This document shows, one piece after another, positions 8,344 to 17,195 of a stretch of 64,000 nt of DNA. The stretch is from an uncultured Christensenellaceae bacterium. GTDB lineage: Bacteria > Bacillota > Clostridia > Christensenellales > Borkfalkiaceae. How positions within the stretch are numbered: the first letter of the stretch is position 1; the number at the start of each line of letters is the position of its first letter. Location of the stretch: contig CAJUSA010000002.1 in assembly GCA_910589015.1 (NCBI GenBank), forward strand, positions 1 through 64,000, written 5' to 3'. A program made the position numbers and the translations under genes. The notes under the pieces are model-generated. The model saw only the letters and a program-made list of their open reading frames with translations, searched no databases and was not told where the DNA came from.

Positions 8344-8386
8344 GATATTCGGTAGAAATTAGGGTTTTCGATATCAAGAGGTGTTC

Positions 8387-9739
8387 ATGGATAAAATCAA
8401 GTTACTGAAACAGAGAAGGGATACGCTGAAAAGCGCGGGTAAATCGATCCGCGCCGATATCGTTTCGTTAACGGACGAAAACAGTTTCGTCGAGCTTTCG
8501 GCTTTCAGCTTTTCCAAAGACGCATTTTACGGCGAGGATGCCCAAGGGGAGGGAGTCGTTACCGGCTTCGCTACCGTAGGCGGGTATCCTTTTTATATTG
8601 TCGCGCAGAACTTCGAACAGTCGTTCGGCGGTCTGACCAAAGCCGGTTGCGAAAAAATCGTTAAAACGCTTGCACAGGCGGAAAAGAACGGCACTGCCGT
8701 CATTTATCTTCTGCACAGCTACGGCGTGCGCGTCGGCGAGGGGATCGAAACGCTCGAAGGCATTTCTTCCCTTCTTCTGAAAGCGTCGCAGGCAGGCAAC
8801 GTGACGCAGATCGCGGTTCTGTGCGGGGAAGTGTACGGATCGACTGCCGTGCTCGCGTCGCTGTGCGATTTTGTTCTGTTCGCACCCAAATCGGCGCTCA
8901 GCATCGCAAGTCCGCTCGTGCTTTCCGCCAAAGCGGGCAAAAATCTCAAACCCGAAGAGGTTGGCGGATATAAGGCGCTCAAAAATTCGCTTCTGCCTTC
9001 GCTCGAAGTGAAAGACCTTAAGGACGCGGCGCGCAAAATTCAGGATATCCGCGCTCTTTTGAATGAACCCGTTGTCGACGCCGATCTGAATGCCCCCGTG
9101 CCTGCGCTCAATAAAACGTGCGGCGCGGCGGAACTCGTCAAGACGATTGAAGGCGTAATTGAACTCGGCGCCTCGTCCTGTCCGCAGGTCAAAACCGTTC
9201 TCGGCAGGATCGGCGGCATATCGGTTGCGGCGGTCGTTCTTGACAACGTTGCGCTCGATGCGGCTTGCATGAGAAAGATAAACGACTTTACGAAACTTTC
9301 CTATGAATACGATCTGCCTTTCGTTTTGTTCGTTGATTGTCTCGGCGTAGAGCAGAGCCTTTCCGTCAACGACAGTATATTGCTGAAAGAAATCGGCAGA
9401 TACTATCGTCTGCTCGACGAGCTTGAAACGCCGAAAATTTCGGTTGTTACGGGTAAGGCGATCGGACTCGGTTATTCGCTCTTCGCCGCCAAATCGGCTG
9501 GATTCGATTATGCCGTTTCGTTCGCCAACGCGCAGATTGCCCTGTTCGAAAACGCCGCGGGTGCGCAAATCGAATATGCAAACGACAAACGCGCCGATCA
9601 GGCAAAATTACAGGCGCTTTATGCGGAAGAAGTCGCCGATCCGTTCAACGCCGCAAAGGGCGGTTATATCGACGATATCATCGAACCGCAGTTCGTGAAG
9701 CAGTATCTTATCGCGTCGTTGCAGACGCTCACGAGGTAA
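8387..9739 (+). CDS. Acyl-CoA carboxyltransferase (MmdA/AccD-like) subunit
   Basis: The product is 450 residues, shorter than typical MmdA/PccB subunits (about 510). The first half shows a crotonase-like carboxyltransferase fold with EGVVTGFATVGGYPFYIVAQNFEQSFGGLT and LCGEVYGSTAVLAS. The second half has a matching FVDCLGVEQSL and GKAIGLGYSLFAAKSAGFDYAV. It is expected to transfer a carboxyl group between an acyl-CoA and biotin. The following genes encode the gamma, biotin carrier and beta subunits of a sodium-translocating decarboxylase, so it probably acts as an alpha subunit (methylmalonyl-CoA-like substrate by inference). The start at 8387 follows AAGAGGTG. Confidence 0.8.
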   Translation: MDKIKLLKQRRDTLKSAGKSIRADIVSLTDENSFVELSAFSFSKDAFYGEDAQGEGVVTGFATVGGYPFYIVAQNFEQSFGGLTKAGCEKIVKTLAQAEKNGTAVIYLLHSYGVRVGEGIETLEGISSLLLKASQAGNVTQIAVLCGEVYGSTAVLASLCDFVLFAPKSALSIASPLVLSAKAGKNLKPEEVGGYKALKNSLLPSLEVKDLKDAARKIQDIRALLNEPVVDADLNAPVPALNKTCGAAELVKTIEGVIELGASSCPQVKTVLGRIGGISVAAVVLDNVALDAACMRKINDFTKLSYEYDLPFVLFVDCLGVEQSLSVNDSILLKEIGRYYRLLDELETPKISVVTGKAIGLGYSLFAAKSAGFDYAVSFANAQIALFENAAGAQIEYANDKRADQAKLQALYAEEVADPFNAAKGGYIDDIIEPQFVKQYLIASLQTLTR

Positions 9740-9742
9740 ATC

Positions 9743-10081
9743 ATGTTGAATTTGCTCGACCCTTGGTTCAAAATGCCGTTTGGCGACGCGGCGTTTTATG
9801 CGATCTTCGGCTTTTTGTTCGTTTTTGCCGGCATCGTCATTCTCATTCTGATTTTCACGTTGCTCGGACTGGTCATGAAAAAAATCGGAAACCGCAAACC
9901 CCGTCCGAGAAAAGATAAAAAATCGAAATCGACCGCCGAAGGGACAAAAGCGGCTACGGCCGAAGACGGTTCGGAACTTTCGCCCGAGCTTGTTGCGGTG
10001 ATCACGGCGGCGGTTGCCGCTTGTCTGGAAAGCGAACAATCCGCGTGCGACTTTGTCGTGCGGCGTATCAAAAAACTGTAA
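9743..10081 (+). CDS. Sodium pump decarboxylase, gamma subunit (OadG family)
   Basis: The product is 112 residues. One membrane span (about residues 14-42, GFLFVFAGIVILILIFTLLG) is followed by a Lys/Arg-rich linker and a C-terminal helix with SPELVAVITAAVAACLE, typical of OadG-like proteins. The gamma subunit anchors and assembles the alpha and beta subunits at the membrane. It begins three bases after the carboxyltransferase stop. Confidence 0.78.
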   Translation: MLNLLDPWFKMPFGDAAFYAIFGFLFVFAGIVILILIFTLLGLVMKKIGNRKPRPRKDKKSKSTAEGTKAATAEDGSELSPELVAVITAAVAACLESEQSACDFVVRRIKKL

Positions 10082-10099
10082 TCGTTTAAGGAGTTATAT

Positions 10100-10450
10100 A
10101 TGCGTAATTTTATTATCACGGTTGAAGGAAAAACCTACAAAGTAGGGGTGGAAGAAGTAGGCGGCAGCGCGCCGAGCGTGCCTGTCAGCGCACCCGTTGC
10201 GGCGGCGCCCCAAGCGCCTCAGACGCCCGCGGTCGGAAACGGCACGAAAGTCGTTTCCCCGTTCCCCGGTCTAATTAAAAATCTGCTCGTAGAAAACGGC
10301 GCGCAGGTAAAAAAGGATCAGCCCCTGCTCGTCCTCGAGGCAATGAAAATGGACAACGACATCACGGCTCCCTGCGATGGCAGCGTGACGTTCTCGGTTG
10401 CAAAAGGCGCGAATGTGGAATCCGACGCCGTGCTCGCCGTTATTCGCTAA
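10100..10450 (+). CDS. Biotin carboxyl carrier protein (biotin/lipoyl domain)
   Basis: The product is 116 residues. An N-terminal 25-residue beta segment and an Ala/Pro-rich flexible linker (APVAAAPQAPQTPAV) precede a biotinyl domain with the LEAMKMDND motif, whose Lys is the biotin site. It carries the carboxyl group between the carboxyltransferase and the membrane beta subunit. AAGGAG lies before the ATG. It is the third gene of the operon. Confidence 0.92.
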   Translation: MRNFIITVEGKTYKVGVEEVGGSAPSVPVSAPVAAAPQAPQTPAVGNGTKVVSPFPGLIKNLLVENGAQVKKDQPLLVLEAMKMDNDITAPCDGSVTFSVAKGANVESDAVLAVIR

Positions 10451-10462
10451 ACGGAGAAAGGT

Positions 10463-11899
10463 ATGCAGTTAAACTTACTCATTGATTTTGGAGGGATCTT
10501 CTCCAACTTATGGGAGTCGATGGGGCTTTCGCAGGGGACATGGCAGAATTACGTCATGCTGCTCATCTCTTTCGTGCTCATGTTTCTTGCCATCGTCAAG
10601 AAATACGAGCCGATGTTGCTTCTGCCCATCGCTTTCGGTATGTTTTTAATCAACCTTCCCGGTGCGGAACACGTTCTGTGGGGCACCCATCCAACCATAG
10701 GTATAGATAAAAACAAATCGCTCGAATATGCTGAAGTTTATGCCAATCAAGACAATATTTTGATTTTTGTTCGTGAGGGTTATTTGAATACCGAAACGAA
10801 TATGGTGACGTTCTTCACTTCTTTTGAGAACCTGCAAAACGGCATTTCTACTACTATGCCGTATGCAGAATTTACCGAACTCTATTCGTTAAACGGTTAC
10901 ATTCAAGGTTACGTTAACTCTGCCGGCACAACGGATTTTGTCAACACTATTATATCAACAGGGTATGACGGAATACAAGACCGCGGTCTGCTGTGGTATT
11001 TCTATTACGGCGTCGATAAAGTCATCTATCCGCCCATTATCTTTTTGGGGATCGGCGCGATGACCGACTTCGGACCGCTGATCGCAAACCCGAAATCCAT
11101 GCTCATCGGCGCAGGCGCGCAGCTCGGTATTTTCATTGCCTTCTTCGGCGCCTTCCTTTTGGGTTTCCCCGCAGCGGCAGCAGCGGCGATTGCCATTATC
11201 GGCGGTGCGGACGGTCCGACGGCAATTTACGTTTCTAAGATCCTCGCCGAGGATTTGTTGCCCATGATCGCCATTGCGGCATATTCGTATATGGCGCTCA
11301 TTCCCGCGATCCAGAAACCCGTCATGCGCCTTCTCACGACCAAGAAAGAACGGGCGATCCGCATGAAACCGCTTCGTCAGGTATCCAAGCTCGAACGCAT
11401 TATTTTCCCCGTAGCGGTTACGCTCGTCGTAGGGTTGTTCCTGCCCGACGCGATTCCGCTTCTCGGCATGCTCATGCTCGGCAATCTGTTCCGCGAATCG
11501 GGCGTGGTGGAACGCCTTTCCTCGCAGGCGCAGAACGGGCTTATGAACACGATTACGATTTTCCTCGGCATTGCGGTTGGCTGCAAGGCGAAGGGCGATA
11601 TCTTCCTGCAACCCCAAACACTCTATATTATCCTCATCGGCGTCATCGCGTTCTACTGCGGCACGATCGGCGGACTTTTGACCGCGAAGGTAATGTGCAA
11701 GGTGACGAAAGGGCAGATCAACCCGCTGATCGGTTCTGCGGGCGTTTCCGCCGTACCGATGGCGGCGCGTATTTCAGAAGACGTCGGGCGGGAAACCGAT
11801 CCGCAAAACCACCTCTTAATGCACGCAATGGGACCGAACGTGGCAGGCGTCATCGGTTCGGCATTGGCGGCAGGCATTCTGCTCGCCTGTTTCGCCTAA
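10463..11899 (+). CDS. Sodium ion-translocating decarboxylase, beta subunit (with a large insertion)
   Basis: The product is 478 residues and polytopic. It decarboxylates carboxybiotin and exports sodium ions. Family signatures include IYPPIIFLGIGAMTDFGPLIANP, GFPAAAAAAIAIIGGADGPTAIY and GSAGVSAVPMAARISEDVG. Compared with the typical beta subunit (about 370-410 residues) it has an extra polar segment of roughly 95 residues after the second membrane span (about 10680-10985). That segment is AT-richer than its surroundings and uses different codons (AAT, GAA, TTT). It sits between the biotin carrier and the OadA-like subunit. Confidence 0.9.
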   Translation: MQLNLLIDFGGIFSNLWESMGLSQGTWQNYVMLLISFVLMFLAIVKKYEPMLLLPIAFGMFLINLPGAEHVLWGTHPTIGIDKNKSLEYAEVYANQDNILIFVREGYLNTETNMVTFFTSFENLQNGISTTMPYAEFTELYSLNGYIQGYVNSAGTTDFVNTIISTGYDGIQDRGLLWYFYYGVDKVIYPPIIFLGIGAMTDFGPLIANPKSMLIGAGAQLGIFIAFFGAFLLGFPAAAAAAIAIIGGADGPTAIYVSKILAEDLLPMIAIAAYSYMALIPAIQKPVMRLLTTKKERAIRMKPLRQVSKLERIIFPVAVTLVVGLFLPDAIPLLGMLMLGNLFRESGVVERLSSQAQNGLMNTITIFLGIAVGCKAKGDIFLQPQTLYIILIGVIAFYCGTIGGLLTAKVMCKVTKGQINPLIGSAGVSAVPMAARISEDVGRETDPQNHLLMHAMGPNVAGVIGSALAAGILLACFA

Positions 11900-11914
11900 A
11901 TAAGGAGTTTGATT

Positions 11915-13333
11915 ATGGCTAAAAAAGTAATGATAACGGATACGATCCTGCGCGACGCGCATCAGTCGCATGCCGCAACGCGTATGCGTCTCGAACAGAT
12001 GCTTCCCGTGTTGGAACAGCTCGATAAAATCGGATATTATTCGCTCGAAGGATGGGGTGGCGCCACGTTCGACAGCTGTATGCGCTATTTGAACGAGGAT
12101 CCGTGGGAACGGCTGAGAACGCTGCGTAAATACCTGAAAAAGACGCCCATTCAGATGCTTTTACGCGGACAGAATTTGCTCGGTTACCGCAATTATGCCG
12201 ACGATCTCGTCGAAAAAGTCGTGGAAAAATCGATCGAGAACGGCATCGGCGTCGTGCGCGTGTTCGACGCACTCAACGATCCGCGCAACATCGAATCTTC
12301 CATGAAGGCGATCAAAAAATACGGCGCAGGCGGAAAATGCGTTTGCGAGGCGGCAATTTCCTATACGACCAGCCCCGTTCATACGCTCGATTATTTCGTG
12401 AAGCTCGCCAAAACTTACGAGAACATGGGCGCGGATAATATTTGTATCAAAGACATGGCGAATTTGCTGCTTCCTTACGATGCATACAAGCTCGTCACTG
12501 CGCTGAAAAAGGAATTGCGCCCCGAAACCAAATTGCACCTGCACACGCATAATACGACGGGCACGGGCGATATGGTCAACCTCATGGCCATTCAGGCGGG
12601 CGTGGATATCGTCGATACGGCGCTTTCGCCGCTCGGCAACGGCACGTCGCAGCCCGCAACCGAGCCGCTCGTCGCAACGTTGCGCGGCACGGAATACGAT
12701 ACGGGGATCGATCTTGAAAAACTCATTCCCATTGCTGCGCACTTCAAAAAAGTTGCCGCCGAGCTTGAAAAAGAGGGCTCGCTCAACCCCAAAGTGCGTC
12801 AGGTGGACGTAAACACGCTCATCTATCAGGTTCCGGGCGGCATGCTTTCCAACCTTATGAGCCAACTCAAAAAAGCGGGGAAGGAAGATAAGTTGCAGGA
12901 AGTACTCGCCGAAGTGCCCAATGTTCGCGCCGATTGCGGTTATCCGCCTCTCGTCACGCCCAGCTCGCAGATCGTCGGTACGCAGGCGGTCATGAACGTT
13001 ATCATGGGCGAACGCTATAAAATGGTTCCCAAGGAAACGAAAGACCTTTTTGCCGGTAAATACGGTCAGTTGCCTATGCCGCTCAACGAGGAAGTTGCCG
13101 CTAAGGTGCTCAAAGGCGAAAAGCGCATCACTTACCGTCCTGCGGACGATCTCGAACCCGAATACGAAAAGCTCAAAGCCGAAGTCGTGGAAAAAGGCTA
13201 CTATACGCAGGAAGAGGACGTGCTTTCTTACGCATCCTTCCCCGAAGTGGCGGAAACCTTTTTCAAATGGCGGAAAGCAAAAAACGAAGGCGTTGACAGC
13301 GATTTGGCAAAGACGGGCGTTTATCCCGTATAA
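11915..13333 (+). CDS. oadA: Oxaloacetate decarboxylase alpha / pyruvate carboxylase B-type carboxyltransferase
   Basis: The product is 472 residues. The TIM-barrel carboxyltransferase has the ITDTILRDAHQSHAATRMR start, the metal-ligand HLHTHNTTG motif and the KDMANLL segment with the likely carbamylated Lys. It lacks its own C-terminal biotin domain, matching the separate carrier at 10100. It moves a carboxyl group between oxaloacetate/pyruvate and biotin. The ATG at 11915 follows AAGGAG; a TTG six bases upstream is less well placed. It ends the operon, three bases before surE. Confidence 0.92.
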   Translation: MAKKVMITDTILRDAHQSHAATRMRLEQMLPVLEQLDKIGYYSLEGWGGATFDSCMRYLNEDPWERLRTLRKYLKKTPIQMLLRGQNLLGYRNYADDLVEKVVEKSIENGIGVVRVFDALNDPRNIESSMKAIKKYGAGGKCVCEAAISYTTSPVHTLDYFVKLAKTYENMGADNICIKDMANLLLPYDAYKLVTALKKELRPETKLHLHTHNTTGTGDMVNLMAIQAGVDIVDTALSPLGNGTSQPATEPLVATLRGTEYDTGIDLEKLIPIAAHFKKVAAELEKEGSLNPKVRQVDVNTLIYQVPGGMLSNLMSQLKKAGKEDKLQEVLAEVPNVRADCGYPPLVTPSSQIVGTQAVMNVIMGERYKMVPKETKDLFAGKYGQLPMPLNEEVAAKVLKGEKRITYRPADDLEPEYEKLKAEVVEKGYYTQEEDVLSYASFPEVAETFFKWRKAKNEGVDSDLAKTGVYPV

Positions 13334-13335
13334 AC

Positions 13336-14070
13336 ATGAAAATTTTAATAACAAACGACGACGGTATCGAAAGCGAGGGTTTAACGGTCCTCGCTCTCGT
13401 CTTAAATAAAGCAGGGCACGAAATTACTGTGGTCGCACCCGATCGCAATAACTCGGCGACAAGTCACAAAATCAATATGCGCGATCCCTTGCATTGTTTC
13501 GACCGATCCGCCGAATACGGCTACAAGGCATACGCGCTTTCGGGTACGCCTGCCGATTGCGTGCTGTTTGCGCTCGGCGCGCTTGGAATATGCCCGCAGC
13601 TTGTTCTTTCGGGCATCAACAACGGCATGAATCTCGGTAGCGACTGCATGTACTCGGGAACAGTGGGTGCGGCACAGGAAGGCGCTCAGAACGGTCTGCC
13701 TGCAATCGCACTGTCCGCCGACTATCATTGCGACCGTGCGATGTTTGAAAAAGCAGCGCTCATCGTGCGCGAACGGCTTGATGAATGGTATGCTTATGCC
13801 CAACACATGCGCGGCGCGCTCAACATAAATCTGCCCGTAAAACGGGATATAAAAGGCGAACGGCTGTGCAGAACGGCAAAGCACGATTATAATACGCGTT
13901 ACATAAAAAACGAAGACGGTAGCTACGGGTTCAATCTGTCGAACGATTTACTCAAAGTCGAGCAAAACGAAGAGAGCGATTTTTATCTTTTTCATCAGGG
14001 ATACGTCACCGTTACGCCCTTGTTGCTCGATATGACCGATCACACCTTGCTGAAAGCGTGGAAAACATGA
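13336..14070 (+). CDS. surE: 5'/3'-nucleotidase SurE
   Basis: The product is 244 residues. It hydrolyses nucleoside monophosphates with a divalent metal. The N-terminal KILITNDDGIESEG carries the metal-binding Asp pair. The APDRNNSATSHKIN and LSGINNGMNLGSDCMYSGTVGAA segments are family hallmarks. It starts right after oadA and overlaps the next start codon (ATGA), so it is probably transcribed with its neighbours. Confidence 0.95.
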   Translation: MKILITNDDGIESEGLTVLALVLNKAGHEITVVAPDRNNSATSHKINMRDPLHCFDRSAEYGYKAYALSGTPADCVLFALGALGICPQLVLSGINNGMNLGSDCMYSGTVGAAQEGAQNGLPAIALSADYHCDRAMFEKAALIVRERLDEWYAYAQHMRGALNINLPVKRDIKGERLCRTAKHDYNTRYIKNEDGSYGFNLSNDLLKVEQNEESDFYLFHQGYVTVTPLLLDMTDHTLLKAWKT

Positions 14071-15284
14071 AGAACGTCATTGTCGTCGGGGGCGGTGCTT
14101 CCGGGCTTATGGCGGCTTATACTGCCGCAAGCAAAGGGCACCGTGTCACTTTAATTGAAAAGAACGAAAAACTCGGCAAAAAGATCTATATCACGGGAAA
14201 AGGCAGATGCAATTTGACGAACGACTGCGACCCGTCCGAATTTTTAGAAAACGTTGTGCACGGCGGTAAGTTTTTAACGAGCGCAGCTTATGCATTCCCT
14301 GCCGATGCGACCATGAAATTCTTTGAGGAAAGGGGTTTGCCGCTCAAAGTAGAACGGGGGAACCGCGTTTTTCCCGTAAGCGATAAGGCAAGCGACGTCA
14401 CAAAAATACTTGAAAGAGCCTGTAAAATTGCAGGCGTAACCATCAATTTGAACGAGGAAATGCATGATATTCGCATTTTGCAAAGTACTATGTGTGGCAT
14501 AATAACAACAAAAGCAACTTATACTTGCGATGCGGCAGTTATTGCAACAGGCGGACTTTCTTATCCGTCCACGGGATCTACGGGCGACGGATATAATTTT
14601 GCAAAACAAGCGGGGCATAAAATTGTTCTGCCCGTTCCGTCGTTAGTAGGATTTGAATTGATGCAACCGCTTTCTTCCGCGCAGGGGACTTCGCTGAAAA
14701 ACGTTTGCTTGACGGCACGGTACGGCAACAAAACGATATTTTCCCGACAGGGCGAATTGCTTTTTACGCACTACGGCATTTCCGGACCGCTTGTTCTTTC
14801 TTTGTCGGCAAATATAAACCGTCTTCCCGCAGAAAAATGTGAACTTATTCTTGATTTCAAACCTGCGCTCGATCATGAAAAATTACAGACAAGACTGTTG
14901 CGTGACTTTTCGGAACGAAAAAATGAACAGATAAAGAGCGTCATGCGCGGACTGCTGCCGGCGGGGCTTGTTTATCCTGTGCTAAAACAAGCGGCGGTCG
15001 ACCCGATCAAAAAAGCTAATTCCATTCAACGGGCGGAACGCGAAAGGTTGATCGGCGCCCTGAAATCTTTTCCATTATTCTTGAAAAAATTGCGCAGTTT
15101 TTCCGAAGCTGTCGTCACGGCAGGAGGCGTCGATTTAACGCAGATCAATCCCAAAACCATGGAAAGCAAGCTAATCCGAAACCTTTATTTTTGCGGGGAA
15201 GTGCTCGACGTAGACGCCTACACGGGGGGATTTAATCTTCAAATCGCTTTTTCCAGTGGATTTTTGGCGGGAAATTCGATATAA
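14067..15284 (+). CDS. NAD(P)/FAD-dependent oxidoreductase (HI0933/BaiN family)
   Basis: The product is 405 residues. The N-terminal FAD-binding motif is VIVVGGGASGLMAAYTAA, followed by KLGKKIYITGKGRCNLTND, characteristic of HI0933-like flavoproteins. The C-terminus has NLYFCGEVLDVDAYTGGFNLQIAFSSGF. Substrate unknown; some relatives reduce bile-acid intermediates, but most are uncharacterised. The ATG at 14067 overlaps the surE stop. The gene contains a copy of the dispersed 24-bp motif at 14481-14504, reading QSTMCGII in this frame. Confidence 0.88.
   Translation: MKNVIVVGGGASGLMAAYTAASKGHRVTLIEKNEKLGKKIYITGKGRCNLTNDCDPSEFLENVVHGGKFLTSAAYAFPADATMKFFEERGLPLKVERGNRVFPVSDKASDVTKILERACKIAGVTINLNEEMHDIRILQSTMCGIITTKATYTCDAAVIATGGLSYPSTGSTGDGYNFAKQAGHKIVLPVPSLVGFELMQPLSSAQGTSLKNVCLTARYGNKTIFSRQGELLFTHYGISGPLVLSLSANINRLPAEKCELILDFKPALDHEKLQTRLLRDFSERKNEQIKSVMRGLLPAGLVYPVLKQAAVDPIKKANSIQRAERERLIGALKSFPLFLKKLRSFSEAVVTAGGVDLTQINPKTMESKLIRNLYFCGEVLDVDAYTGGFNLQIAFSSGFLAGNSI
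14481..14504 (-). repeat. Dispersed 24-bp motif, copy 1 (inside the flavoprotein gene)
   Basis: On the minus strand it reads TATTATG, five bases, then CATAGTACTTTG. It differs from the consensus at three or four positions. It is entirely within coding sequence and does not shift the frame. Confidence 0.75.
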
Positions 15285-15299
15285 TGATATTTTGTGAAG

Positions 15300-15323
15300 T
15301 ATTATGTCAAACATAGTACCATG
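15300..15323 (+). repeat. Dispersed 24-bp motif, copy 2 (upstream of aroH-cmk)
   Basis: TATTATG, five bases, then CATAGTACCATG. It lies 16 bases after the flavoprotein stop and 17 bases before the -35 of the aroH-cmk promoter, so this copy could act as an operator or upstream element. Confidence 0.8.
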
Positions 15324-15340
15324 AATATTTTGCAGTTTAT

Positions 15341-15369
15341 TTGACTTTCTAATCTATAATGTTTATAAT
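15341..15369 (+). promoter_or_regulatory. Promoter of the aroH-cmk operon
   Basis: TTGACT and TATAAT are 17 bases apart. A GGAGG precedes the ATG at 15391. The transcript probably continues through the acyltransferase and ispH genes to the terminator at 19430. Confidence 0.8.
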
Positions 15370-15390
15370 GGTTTACGGAGGATAAAAGAA

Positions 15391-16398
15391 ATGACGGTCA
15401 TACGCGGAGCCACCACAATTAAAGAGGATACACCCGAAGAGATCCGCGCTGCGGTAAAAGAACTTCTCGGCGAAATTATCGATCGCAACACGATTAAAAA
15501 GGACGAGGTCATGAGCATTGTGCTTTCGAGTACCTCGGACATTCATTCTTATTATCCCGCCAAAGCCGCACGGGAAACGGGCTTTGAATCGTGCGCTTTG
15601 TTTTCGGCGCAGGAACCGGATATTGTGGGCGGACTTGCTCTTTGTATCCGCGTCATGATTTTTGTTGAAAAAAACATTTCCGTCCGGCACGTTTATTTAC
15701 ACGGCGCGCAGAATTTGCGGAAGGACATTACGAAAGTTTATTCGGTTGCGATCGACGGTCCCGCGGGCAGCGGCAAATCGACGATCGCTCGCATACTTGC
15801 AAAAGACCGAAAAATTTTATATCTCGATACGGGCGCAATGTACCGCGCCTGCGCCTTGAAAGCCCTTCAGTCAAACGTTGACGCCGCCGACGAAGCGGCG
15901 GTATGCGATCTTCTGAAAACCATCGAATTGACCGTTCGGCACGAAAACGGCGAACAGCATACCGTTCTCGACGGCAAAGACGTTTCCGAAGAGATTCGCC
16001 GTCCCGAGGTTTCGATGGCGGCATCGACGATTTCCACGCACGCTTATGTGCGAATGAAAATGGTGGAAAAACAACAGGAAATCGCCTCGAAAACGTCGTG
16101 CGTGCTTGACGGACGCGACATCGGCACGGTTGTTCTTCCGAATGCCGATTTTAAATTCTTTTTGACCGCCCGCCCCGAGGTGCGCGCGCGGCGGCGTTAT
16201 GACGAGCTCAAAGCAAAGGGGTACGAAGTCGATCTTGCCGCGCTTGAAAAAGAGCTGGCGCTTCGCGATCAGCAGGATTCCACCCGCGACGTTTCTCCTT
16301 TGAAGCGCGCGCCCGACGCCGTTCTTGTCGATACGTCCGATATGACGGTAGACGAAGTTGTAGCGCATATACGCAGTAAAATTCAGGAGAAAATATAA
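15391..16398 (+). CDS. cmk: Chorismate mutase (AroH type) fused to cytidylate kinase
   Basis: The product is 335 residues with two domains. Residues 1-115 match monofunctional AroH chorismate mutase (VIRGATTIKEDTPEEI, ALCIRVMIFVE, RHVYLHGAQNLRKDI), which converts chorismate to prephenate. Residues 116-335 are cytidylate kinase, with P-loop AIDGPAGSGKSTIA, LYLDTGAMYRA and CVLDGRDIGTVVLP, phosphorylating CMP/dCMP. No start codon context separates the domains, so it is a genuine fusion as read. The gene leads the conserved cmk-plsC-ispH-S1 order. The AroH part is slightly shorter than free-standing AroH (about 127 residues). Confidence 0.92.
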   Translation: MTVIRGATTIKEDTPEEIRAAVKELLGEIIDRNTIKKDEVMSIVLSSTSDIHSYYPAKAARETGFESCALFSAQEPDIVGGLALCIRVMIFVEKNISVRHVYLHGAQNLRKDITKVYSVAIDGPAGSGKSTIARILAKDRKILYLDTGAMYRACALKALQSNVDAADEAAVCDLLKTIELTVRHENGEQHTVLDGKDVSEEIRRPEVSMAASTISTHAYVRMKMVEKQQEIASKTSCVLDGRDIGTVVLPNADFKFFLTARPEVRARRRYDELKAKGYEVDLAALEKELALRDQQDSTRDVSPLKRAPDAVLVDTSDMTVDEVVAHIRSKIQEKI

Positions 16399-16401
16399 AG
16401 T

Positions 16402-17193
16402 ATGACGGAAATCACCGAAGAGGTCGATCAGCCGCAAAAATCACCGAAACAAATCAAAAAAGAGCAAAAGCAACAGAAAAAACTGCAAAAAAAACGCGAA
16501 AAGCAGGCCAAACAATACCGTTTGCTCTTCCCCGCCAACAAAAAGGGCAGGCATGTGATGCACGCCATGAATTTTTTGCGCTTTCTTTTTTATCCTTTGC
16601 ACCGCATCGTTTATCCCTTCAAAATGTATGGCGCGAAAAAGGTGCCCGACGGGCCGTTCGTGTATGTCGGCAATCATTACAATATCTTCGATATTTTCTA
16701 CGTCGCGCACACCACGGGTGAAGGCATTCATTTCATGTCGAAACAATGTCTGTTTGATAAGCCCATTCTCGGGTGGTGGATGCGCAAGGTAGGGGCGATC
16801 AGCGCGATGCGCGACGGCTCGGATATCCGCACGCTCATGGACGCCATGAAAGTTCTCAAAAACGGCGAAAAAGTTTCGCTCTTCCCCGAAGGTACGCGCA
16901 ATAAGATTTCCGAAGAGGAATTTCTGCCGTTTCACGGCGGGGCGGCATTGCTTGCAATCAAAACGCAGACGCCCGTCGTCCCCTTCGTCATCTGTTCGCG
17001 GCCGCGCGTTTTTCGCATGACGCACGTCGTATTCGGCGAGCCGATGGAACTTTCGGAATTTTACGGAAAAAAACTCACGCCCGAAGACTACGACAAAGCC
17101 GACGAAATGCTTAAACAACGCCTTTACGATCTGCGCGCCGGACACCGCGCCTTTCTTGCAAGCAAGAAAAAGAAAGGTTCGAAGAAGGATTGA
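16402..17193 (+). CDS. plsC: 1-acyl-sn-glycerol-3-phosphate acyltransferase (PlsC family)
   Basis: The product is 263 residues. The acyltransferase HxxxxD motif appears as NHYNIFD, and the LFPEGTRN block II motif is present. It has an unusually long Lys/Gln-rich N-terminal stretch (about 35 residues, KQIKKEQKQQKKLQKKREK) before the membrane-associated domain, and a Lys-rich tail. It is expected to make phosphatidic acid at the cytoplasmic membrane. The stop lies two bases before the ispH start, within the same operon. Confidence 0.88.
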   Translation: MTEITEEVDQPQKSPKQIKKEQKQQKKLQKKREKQAKQYRLLFPANKKGRHVMHAMNFLRFLFYPLHRIVYPFKMYGAKKVPDGPFVYVGNHYNIFDIFYVAHTTGEGIHFMSKQCLFDKPILGWWMRKVGAISAMRDGSDIRTLMDAMKVLKNGEKVSLFPEGTRNKISEEEFLPFHGGAALLAIKTQTPVVPFVICSRPRVFRMTHVVFGEPMELSEFYGKKLTPEDYDKADEMLKQRLYDLRAGHRAFLASKKKKGSKKD

Positions 17194-17195
17194 GC

